DNA of 64,000 nucleotides from Alternaria dauci (lineage: Eukaryota; Ascomycota; Dothideomycetes; Pleosporales; Pleosporaceae), in contig NC_091277.1 in the NCBI RefSeq assembly GCF_042100115.1, positions 2,604,001 through 2,668,000 of the forward strand, read 5' to 3'. The notes beneath the pieces are model-generated. The model saw only the letters and a program-made list of their open reading frames with translations. It was not told the DNA's origin and searched no databases. Below are positions 42,511 through 52,800 of this stretch, one piece after another. The position numbers were made by a program, and so were the translations under genes. Numbering within the stretch: position 1 is the stretch's first letter; each line of letters starts with the position of its first letter.

Positions 42511-43284
42511 TAGACATGAAAGATTCTTGCTTGTAAGATGAGCATCGGTCTTTTTTTTTCGGATAGTTGTGACGCTATTTTTTTCTTTTCTTCTTCTCTA
42601 CAACAAAGATCGTCTTGATTGGGGTACATGACCTTTATTCTCCTGCATGCTAGATGGAAAAAAGTCGATCCATTAGCCGCATCTGTGGCTACTACACCTA
42701 GTGTCCGCAATTGCCACGGAACGAATTTGCTAAAAGAAGATTTACCTTTTTCAGACGTTGCATTTTTCCGATAAAAGGCTTCTGGAGTCTAAATTAAAAC
42801 CGGGAAGATGGCTAAAGTCCAACATATCAGATGCGCTCGAGTTCAAGGGCATCATGACCTTTCTGCCCCTCTTCTCATACTGGGAAACATCTCTCAAGCA
42901 TGTACCTTGCGAAGCGTTTATTATCCGTTTATCATTAGATAGAGCTAACTAGTAATCGATGTAATCATCCTGTGTAAAACTTGCCAGATCTCCATGTAGT
43001 CTAAACCAGCGCCTAAACGCATCATACAGTCAGAACGAAAAACAGGTAAACATCTCTTGAAACCTCTTTCGCGCAGTCATCAACCAAACACCCATTACAA
43101 GATGACCACTAATGAAAAATTGATTATTGGCTACTCAACCGTCCAAAGGCAGTACCATAGTTGAAATGGGGTCACCTCCCTAGCATCCATCATCTATATT
43201 CCCACCATCTTCCTCCTTACTCATCCAAGCTCTCCAAGCTTTTCTCTCCCCCCTTGTCATAGAGTACCAAAAAAAAGTTTGAAT
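42511..43284. other. Convergent intergenic region
   Basis: 3' ends of the enoyl reductase and of UstYa-1. T-rich runs near 42,551-42,590 suit 3' processing. No gene seen. Confidence 0.5.
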
Positions 43285-44423
43285 CTAAGCGCCATCTACA
43301 CCAGGATCCTCGTGAACATAGTTTTCGTAAATCGGCTGTCTGACCGGGTCATCCGCCCACTCACGCAGGGCTTTATAGTCGCGGCAGCGCGCCTGCTGGC
43401 CAAGCGAAATGTGCGCGTCTCCCGGGTGAATAAACGAGGCGACCTGAGCGTCTGCAAAGCACGATACCGTCTCGCGCAACACATTGACACAATGGGCAAA
43501 GTGCTCGGGCCCCCAGCGTGCGTCTTTCGAGCGCCCGTGCAGCGCTTTACCGTACCCGTCTGTGATGACGGACTATTGTTGCGCGAGAACGTGTCGTGTT
43601 AGCTGGTGCTGTTTTTCCTTGTTTTGGGTTTTATATGGCAGAGGAAGCGGTATACGTACTATGCAGTGCATTTGGTGGAAGGCGCGTAGAAAGTAGACTG
43701 GCATCTTGTGGTCGCCCTGGTAGACGGTGGTGGCGCGGAGATCACGCACATGGCCGTCATCATCAAAATAGCTCGTATTCACTCCATGGGTTTTGATCGC
43801 GGCTAAAAAGTTTCGTGTTAACCTGGTTGTGTCCGTACGGAAAACAGAAGATCAAAGTCTTTTTTCTTTTGTTTTTCTTTTACTAGGGAAGACTTACGGT
43901 TATCAAGTTCAAGGAATTTCAGCACCGCATCTTCGGTCGACTTTAGGCTCTCGAAAACATCTTCTTCAACGTAATAGGGATCGTCCTTGCCGCCGAACTT
44001 GACCCATCTTAGCGGTTGGCCCAGGTCTGTCTTCTCGGTTAGTTCAATCCTCACTGTGCCCATCTGCGCCACTGGTGCTGCCAACGTACCGGCTGGTACC
44101 CATCCAAATGGATCAACTCCCAGTCCAACGTCAGCAGCATATTGGTTGTGATCACCGTCTGGGACGTGTTTGTGCGCAGGGTGTGGCTGAGCATGACCAT
44201 GCCTATGCATGCCCACGTACGCAGTGTAAGGGACCGTTAAAACGAGGGCGAGTACCAAGAAGATGGAGACTATCCGGAGCCGGCGGTACTTTCTCTCGTA
44301 ACGAGTCTCGTTGTATTCAGCGATGGCTTCCTTCTCCGCCATGTCCTCGGATTCGGTAGACGAGCGTTCCCCTAGCGCCGCATACTGCGTCTTACCTTTG
44401 TTCAATAGTTGAAATGGTGCCAT
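43285..44423 (-). CDS. UstYa-like (DUF3328) oxidase, long form
   Basis: Three exons (44423-43898, 43802-43660, 43572-43285) give 318 residues. Cytoplasmic N-terminus, one membrane helix at residues about 50-71 (IVSIFLVLALVLTVPYTAYV), then the luminal DUF3328 domain. Both signature motifs are present: HQMHC (218-222) and HFAHC (247-251), one in exon 2 and one in exon 3, which supports the exon model. UstYa-type proteins carry out oxidative cyclisation, hydroxylation or halogenation in RiPP and NRPS pathways (ustiloxin, cyclochlorotine). Here the likely substrate is the NRPS-derived peptide or the hybrid product. It shares a 400-base promoter with the MFS gene. The reaction cannot be predicted from the sequence. 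Confidence 0.88.
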
Positions 44424-44823
44424 GAGAGACGGTGCCAATGACTGAAAGAATAAAGGGTAAATTGAAAATCGCTGGGAATTCTTGTTTTCCTGTCTCACGA
44501 GGAAGCAGGTGTTCTCTTGTTAAGGTGTTAGTGCAGCCGGGAATTCGGCAATTCGGTAAAGTAGATGGACGTCTTAGGATGGTGGGTGCTGGTACGTTGA
44601 TTTGCTTTGCAGACCCATCCCTGCGGGTTTATCCGAAAAAGCTCGTTTGAGGTCTGGGCCAGAGAGGGACGGCTGCTCAACAAAGTCCTTTGTTTCGTAG
44701 GGGACAAACAGACACAGAAGCCAGCTTATTTGTAACATCAGTCCTTATCTTTACTTTTGAAGAAATCGGGCGAACGGCTGTAACAATCTGGGGTCAGCAA
44801 TACTACCAATAGTAAACCCAGTC
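44424..44823. promoter_or_regulatory. Bidirectional promoter of UstYa-1 and MFS genes
   Basis: 400 bases between divergent starts. It contains TTATCCG at 44,629-44,635, a word that also occurs three times in the PKS/ABC promoter. A binding site for the cluster regulator is a hypothesis. Confidence 0.45.
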
Positions 44824-46595
44824 ATGGTGCATTCTATGCAACTCCAGTCCGCCTCTCCAGCATACGAATCCGACGCTTTCCTCAACCATGACGTGAGCCT
44901 GCAAGACGAGCCAAAAACATATCGCAGCCGGTGGTACATCATCTGTCTTGTTTTCGGCATGGCAGGGTAAGTTGAGCCCTTTCTGTGACCGACGGACCGT
45001 CCGTTTGTCTTGAACGGTTCTAGTTTGCTGATATTCGTCTTGTTACGCGCGTAATTTTAGGGTCCAAGTTGCCTTTTCTATACAGTTCTCAACCGGCATT
45101 GTATGTGCCCTTTTTTTTTCGCAAAGAATAAAATACATAAATGCTGATGGGTGATGCCCCAGTCGTATTTTGCGTCTCTAGGAATCAACAAGTCTGTTTC
45201 TACTCTGGTCTGGTTCGTCCCTCCAGCGTGCGGCGCCTTTCTGCAACCCTTTTTCGGCAGGTGGAGCGATAAATGCGGCAGACGCAAACCCTTTATAGTG
45301 GTTGGCGGTGTGTGGCTCGTCGTCGCTCTACTTGGTTATGCGTGGAGCCCCGAGGTGGCCGTCTGGTTTGCCGGGCGACGGGGGCAGGCGCAGAAGCCGG
45401 CTCCAGCGGCTGCGCCGCTCGCTTTGTTCTTTTTCGTCGTGCTCAATGTTGCTGTTCAACCAGTACAATCGGGGCTGCGTGCGCTCGTCGTCGACAAGTG
45501 CCGCACAAGCCAGCAGACGGAGGCGAATGCCTGGGCAAGCCGCCTCAATAACATTGCGAGTATGATGTCCTATCTGGCAGCTGCGACGGATTTGGCAGGA
45601 ATATTTCCTTTTACTTCTACCCACGTACAGGCTTTGGTGGTCTTGAGCATCGCCGTCATCATAGCCTCCTTGGGCGTTACCTGCTGGACCGTCGCAGAAT
45701 CCCCAAAAACTGAGCTTGCACTCAAAGGAGGAGTGACGAGCACGGGTGCAAGAGCTACATGGAGAATTCTCTCTTCCAGATTGCGGCGCATATATTGGGC
45801 CCAATTCTTCTCGTGGTTCGCTTGGTTCCCTCTTCTCGTACACATTACAAGGTATGTTGTTTTCCACGTTCATTGAAGCAAGATGGCTTACCAATTGCGT
45901 TAGCTTAGTAGCCTCGATGAGTGAGTACTGTACCATGTAAACATGGCATTTTTTTTATGCTGAAAGATATCATAGACTGCCCCGTTCCGACTCCAAGCAG
46001 ACTGCCAGACACGGGAAGAACATGTGAGGCAGCTGGCGGTGCATCGGCTCTATTTGGCCAATCCTGTGTTGCACTATTGATGGCATTTATCCTGCCTGTG
46101 TTGACGAGCAGGGCGTCCTCCTCCAAGGGAAAACTGGGGCATCTCTCCGACCATGGTTGCGCAGATTCAAAACTCAAAGTTCTCGAGGCGTCGTGGTTTG
46201 CTTCTCAGATGCTTTTTGCGGCGCTACTTTCCACCTCGTTCTACGAGTCCCGTATCATCACAGTACTATCCGTTGCTCTTACGGGAGTATGCTGGAGTGT
46301 GACGCAGTGGGTTCCCTTCGTCCTGGCCAACAACGAAGTCATCAGGATCGAGGAGAGCAGGAGGCTTGCGGGGTTGGAATCTTGTACCGGTGCCCTGCTT
46401 GGCGCACACAACACCTTTATAGCCCTTCCGCAGATACTGGCGACAGGAGTATCAAGTCTGTTGTTCGAGATACTCCATGCTACGGGACTTTCTGATCCTC
46501 TTGGCGATCTTTTGTGGGTTTTCTCCATGAGCGTTGGCATGTCTTTGATATCCGCGTACCTACTTTGGAGGCTGGAAAAGGACGGTGTCAAATAA
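44824..46595 (+). CDS. MFS transporter, sucrose-transporter-like (SUT/GPH type)
   Basis: Five exons (44824-44966, 45061-45100, 45163-45851, 45904-45920, 45976-46595) give 502 residues; the 17-base fourth exon is needed to keep the frame. About eleven to twelve membrane helices can be drawn. The loop after helix 2 reads GRWSDKCGRRKPFI, the signature of the sucrose-transporter/GPH branch rather than of the DHA drug exporters usual in such clusters. The helix block FSWFAWFPLLV is also typical of this branch. Role: export of the product, import of a precursor or self-protection; position inside the cluster argues for one of these. Exon 4 is supported by phase only. Confidence 0.82.
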
Positions 46596-46872
46596 ACCAA
46601 AGGAACAAGGCTATGATATTAGTAAGAAAGTAGAGTTAAGGAGCTACTTGCTAAATGATAAACATGAGCTTGTAAAGCAAAAAGTATGGAAGAAGATTGG
46701 GTGATGAATGGTTACAGTGGTCAAAACAAGTTTATAACTCCAAAATTACGTAACAATGCCAGTCAATTAGTTGGTTTCAAGAGTAAGTAACCCAGGTTAT
46801 ATTTCTATTTTTTCTTGTCTCTCGGTGTGTATCTGCACGCCAGCCGCAATTCGCTCGTATTTTACGCGCAGG

Positions 46873-49800
46873 CTATTCGGCGGCTACGGTCAGAAGCTTG
46901 CGCGCAACATCGGCAGATATGGAGGCCACGCTATCACCTTTGAGGATTCGCAGCACAGGCACATCCAGGTCCAAAGCCTTATGGAACCAAGCGCGGATCT
47001 CAACAGCGATAAGAGAGTCTAGGCCGAGGGAGATGAGCGACCGGTCCGGCTTGACCGAGTTGGGCACCATTTGAAGCATAGTCTCCAGACCGTCGGCAAA
47101 GGCAGCCTCAATGGCGGCGGCGGCTTCCTTCTCCGGTATGCCTGCGCTTAGCTGGCGCTTGAGGAGATGGTGCTGGCGCTGTGAGGATCCCGAGCCCGAG
47201 GAGGCGGCTGCTGCTGCTGCTGCCGCCGATACATGACGCGAGTCAAGAATGTAATGTGCGAAACGGGGGTTGGAATAGAAGGGCGGACGGACAGGGGCTT
47301 GGTCACCGTCGTCGACGAAGGGGTCGATACCAGCAATGATGTTCCATGAGCGGCCGTGGCAGCGGTCCGGGTGGCTGTTGGCTACGGCCTCGGCGAAGAG
47401 ATGGTGTAGGTCACGTTGGGACATGAGCTTAAGCGAGAGCTTGCCCAGGTGCTCTTTGAAGCGGCGGTCGCTGCGCGCGACGTAGCCGACGTCGGTGATG
47501 AAGCCAATGTGCATAACAGAGGCGGGCAGACGGGACCTACGCCGGCGGGCGCACAAGCCCTCCATGAACAAGTTGGCGGCGTGGTAATTTGCCTGGCCGG
47601 CATTCCCAAATACACTGGCCAAGGAGGAGAAGAGGACAAAGAAGTCGAGTTCCGGGCCGTTGGCGCCAAACACTTGGTCGAGGATGGCGGAGCCGGTGAC
47701 CTTGGGTGCCAGCACCTTGTTTAGCGCGTCGGCCGTGAGATCAGAAAAGAGCTGGTCTTGTAGCACCATGGCGGCGTTGCAGACGCCTGCAATGGGCGGA
47801 AGCTCGGCGGCGATGGTGGCACACACGCTGTCGACGGAGCGCCTGTCGGACACATCCATACGGCACACGCGGACAGTGGCTCCGAAGTGGCTCGTTTCCG
47901 CAAGCCAGGCAGTGTCGACGGTGGCATTGCGGCTGGTGAGGACGACGTGGCGCGCACCATTTTCGAGCATCCATGTACAGAGGGAGCGTCCCAAGTCGCC
48001 GGTCATGCCGACGAGTAGATAGGTCCGGTCTGGGCGGAGCAAGCTCTTGGTGTCTAGGGGCCTAACAGCCACCGTCATGTCGTGGCGTGTCCAGTCGACA
48101 ATGGTGGGGTAACGGCGGGTGGCGCAGACTGCGCCTGCCAGGTCCTGCACATGGACTGTAGCGGGGGGTGCCGTCGAGGGGGCGGGCGTGGTGTTGAGCA
48201 CTGCGGTGTAGGCAGCACTGAGCACGGTAGCATCCAGACGGGAAGGGTCGAGATCAGGCTCACTGAGCTGGTGGACGGTTGCGGCGCGCGGGAGGCTGGC
48301 GACAAGCGCAGGTTGTGGTGCTGGGCCGAGGGCGATGAAGCAAGCGATGTCGTGCGGCACGAGTCGTCGCAGCGCTCGCTCGGTGCCATGTAAAGGAAGC
48401 GAAAGCCAGCCCGCGGGGACGGCTGTCGTCGTGGCAGTAGCAAGCAAAACGGTTTTGGCTGCTCGCCGGGCTTGGCTTGCGATGGCAGCGCCAAGGCCCT
48501 CTGTGCCGGGCTCATAGACCAGGGCGCGGCCGTGGGCGGGTGCATGTTGGACAATATGCTGGGCAAGCAACTGCGTGGCCATGTGCAACAGCAGCGTCGC
48601 ATCCGCCGGCGCCGCTGCCTGGCTTGCACGAGGCACGATGAAGACGCTCGGGGCCTCGATGGAGGTTGCGTCGACATGGGATACGGTCATGGCAAGTTCC
48701 GCCGCGCCCCGGATGCGGCCCATGGACAGGAAGCAACGCGTGCCCAGTGCAATCGAGTAGTCGACGTCGACGACGCGTGCGCCTTCAACGGCGGCCAAGG
48801 GCGTTGCTTCGCGCAAGCCAAGCGCGCCGTTTGCGCCATCCTTGGCGCCGAGCTCAACCCGGGCGGAACTCTTGGCAACACGACGCAGGACGGGCCGCCG
48901 CCTAGCCGTCACACGATGGTTCATGGCTTCGTCGGGCACGATGCGAGGCACCCACAGCCCGTCGCCCACCAAGCGCAGTTCTGGCTCCATTGTCCACCGG
49001 GCTTGCACAGCGTCGGACCGACCCGCAGCGACGAGGCGCAACAAGACGGCGGCCACGGAAGCCGGCGAGGCATCACGTGCACTGTCGATGTCGAGGAACT
49101 GCAGCGCGAGATGGGGCAGCTCCGCCGGCAGTGAGCGACCGAGACCGACGACCATGTTGGACAAGGGATCCGCACCAGCGGCACCGCTCGTGAGCCACAG
49201 CACCCGGCGTGCCTGTGCAAACAGCTGCTGCAGCTTGCGCAGCCGGCCGTCGGTCATGGGGCTGGCCAAGAGCGGCGCATCGAGCTCCGTCAGACAGAGG
49301 ACCGAGGGGAATGCCCCCCCGATGCTGTCGAGGTCGGGGTCGAGGTCGAGCTCGTCAATCGTGTCCACGACGACCGTCTCACTCCACTGCGTAAGCAGCG
49401 CCTGCACACGCTGCCTCAACCGGGCCGCAGCCGGGCTCGCGCCGCCGACAACCAGAAGGCGCTCGCCTGCAAAGGTGAGCGACGCGGCCAGCGGGTCCCG
49501 CACGACGGCCACAGGCTCGTCGACGGCCTGGGTGACCATGACGGAAAAGGTGTGCTTGGGCAGGTCCGCAAAGTCGTACGTGACGGCGTCGACTCCAGAA
49601 AAGTGCGCACGTCGCAGCAGCCCATCCCACTCGCTGACCGACACGCCTGGGTGCAAGCGCCGGCCGTCATCGACACCGAGCCACCAGCCAGGCAGCGCGC
49701 CCATAATGTACGTTGCTGCCATGGCCTTGCCCGTCGCCTCCATGAGGATCAGATAACCGCCAGGCTTAAGCAGCGACCGCGTGTGCTGCATCGTCTCGGC

Positions 49801-52800
49801 CAAGTTGCGCGTCGCGTGCAGCACGTTGGCAGCGACGATGACATCGTACCCGCCCTCGTCGAAGCCCTGGCTCGCAACGTCCTTTTCAATGTCGAGCACG
49901 CAAAACGTCATCTTGTGCACGTCATCGGCAAACTTGTCTGCCGCGCGCTGGAAGAAGCCCGACGAGATGTCAGTATAGGTATACGACGCATAGCGCGAGC
50001 CGATGCTGTCAAGGATGCTGCGTGTTGTCCCGCCAGTGCCCGCGCCGATTTCCAGAAACTTTGCGCGTGGGTACTTGTGCGCCAACTGCCGTGTGACGCG
50101 CGCAATCGACGCATTCAGCCGCCGTGCAAAAGCTCCCTCCATGTAGAAGCGGTTGAGCATGTCGGCTTGCATCATCACTTCGAGCATCTGCGTCTTCCCG
50201 CGCACCACCGACACCAGCTGCTCACTGATGGCAGCCATCAGTTGTAGCTCAATCTGGCCGGGGAACTTTGTGTGCAGCTCGTCGATTGTTTCCCGCGTGT
50301 CCTCCAACCACGCCTCCTGCACCACGGCGTTTCGCCCGCACCGGATGTCTTCCAGCATGACGGCAATGGCCTCGAAAAACCGTTGATGGTGCCAAGCGAA
50401 CGTCTTGATCTCCTCGGCTGAAACGCTGCCCACGAGGTCCCGGAAGTACAAGAGGGCACTTCTTTCCATGGTGTCGATCAATTCGCACGTCTCAACGTCC
50501 TCCTCATTACTCTCCCCCACATCTATCGCCCCACTAGTAATGTCCATCTCCCACACCGTCCGTGAGAAGAGTTGGTTGTCTTGGCCAGGTGTGTCGTCGG
50601 CAAGGAGCTTCCAGCATAGGCCTTCGACTTGGATGCTAGTGGCGGTGCCCGAAGAATTAAGCACGTGGACATCGCCCATCATGTCGGATGAGGCCAAGTA
50701 GGTGACGAAAGCGTCGATATCCGTCGCTGCGCCTGGGCGTGACAGTCCTCTTGATTGATTCGGGTCCACGATGAGACGGTGCAGCCTCGTCGGCAGAAAC
50801 AGCCTTTCAACGGCATGCGTAGTAGCCGAGGCCAGCGGGATGAGATTGGCTTGGAAGGCGAGGTCTAAAAGGGCTGGATGCACCAAATACTTCTCGACTT
50901 CGTCGTCGTCGTCGTCGTCCTGGCCCTGCCAAGTAGCGGTTGTTCGTGCGTGGTCCTGACTACGCTCAGCGCGAGTGAGCCCCCGGAACAGGCCTTGATA
51001 GTCGAGGCCTAGGCTCTCCATGGACGTGTAGAAGCTCTTGGCATCTACCACTGACATTTGACAATCAGTAGGCTCGACGGGTGGAAGGCCAACATCACGC
51101 TCATCTCCCACGTGAACGATGATGCGGCCGCTTAGTGTCTTTCTCGAGGCCCCGGATGCCTCGTCTACAAACGTGTAGCTGCTGAACTCGGCCTCCATCA
51201 CGTCCTTTTCTGCACCGGCCTGGTTCAATACTTTCAATGTAAACGTCGTTTCAATTCCAGGAGAGCCTTCTTCGAGGACAATCGAGTGGTGAATGGTTAC
51301 ATCCCTAAGCTCGATGAGTTTGACAGAGCGGCCCGACTTGAGATACTTGGACGCTTCAATGGCCATGGTGACATGCGCAGCAGCCGGGAACAAAACCTGG
51401 CCCTTGAAGCCGTGGCCACGCATCCAGCCCAACTCGCTCAGTCGTAGGATGTTACGCCACCGCATCTCATCATCAGTATCGTCTGGAAGCCTACGTCCAA
51501 GGAGCTCATGTGGAGCGTTCTTGCGGAGCCGGTAGTTGCGAGAGATGCGCCCCTCTTTCCAGTATACCTTGTCATGGTCCCAAGGATACGACGGGAGGCC
51601 CTTGAACATCCGTGGAGTCGCCATTTCCGAGGCAAATGCTCCATCGTAGCCCTCAAAGTCAACAAAAGAAGGGCCGAGGGTGACCCATACCTGACCGAGG
51701 CCGTGGGAAAAAGTCTCGATTGCGTCCTCGCCACGACGCAGCAGACCGAGGTAGGGTGGACACGAGTCGAGCACCGACTTCAGAACCTGGGTTACGGGAC
51801 CTTTGAGCGCGGGATGAGGTCCCATCTCTATTACTACCTCAAACGGGCCACCATTCCAGATGGAATTCTCGACAGCCTCTGCAAAAAGCACTGGCTTCAC
51901 CATATTGTCGACCCAGTACTGCCCTTTAAGCAAGTCGAGCTCGCTGCCCTCCATCACCGCGTCTCCTCGCACGCTGGAGCACCAAGTACAACTGGGATGC
52001 GGCTGGTTAACGGTGATGTTGCACGCTTGTAAAGATGCCAGGTACGCCTCGGCGCATGGCAGCATGTGATGGGAATGATACGCAGTATCGACTACAAGCT
52101 GCCTGGCGAACGTCTTCTCGGCGTCGAAATGCGCCTTGGCTTCTTGCACGGCATCAATATCACCGGAAATGGTAACACTAGAGGGCGAATTGCTTGCCGC
52201 TGGGCTGATGCGTCCCGCCCACTGTGGTTTTGCGCACAACTCAGCCGCCGCTTCGTATGATATGGCCACGGCGAGCATGCCTCCCTGCTTTCCATCGGGC
52301 CCACAGGCTAGACTTGCGTGGTATCCTCTGTAGTACGCAATGGCCATGGCATCTGCTGAGGAGAGAATACCAGCGGCGTATGTAGCTGCAATCTCACCGG
52401 ATGAATGACCAACCGTAGCATTGAAACGAACGCCCGCAGCGGTAGCGAGGTCGACCATGGCAATTTGCAATGCCGTGCATAGTGGCTGGCTCAGCAAAGC
52501 CTCGTTCAGGCGTGAGGTTTCTTTGGGCGCCAGCAGCTCTTGTTTAAGAGACCACGAGGGTGGATCGGGTAAAGCAGCCAATACAGCCTCGCTGCGTTCG
52601 ATAGACTCGGCAAACAGTCGGCAATTGTGAATTAGAGACGCGCCCATGGTGGCCCACTGAGCACCTTGGCCTGTGAAGACCCCAAGGACGGCCGGCGCAT
52701 CATCCGGGTAGAGGAGTTGTGGACGAGAGCCAGCGCTACTGGGATCGGCAGTCTCTACAAAAGCATCCATCTGCTGGAGAAGAAGGTCGCGTGATGGGGC

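Noticed and set aside
49552..50247. 231-codon plus-strand frame inside the PKS, and similar long frames at 48,472-49,134 and 48,842-49,756
   Set aside because: They are antisense shadows of GC-rich PKS codons, without motifs, start context or homology that I can see.
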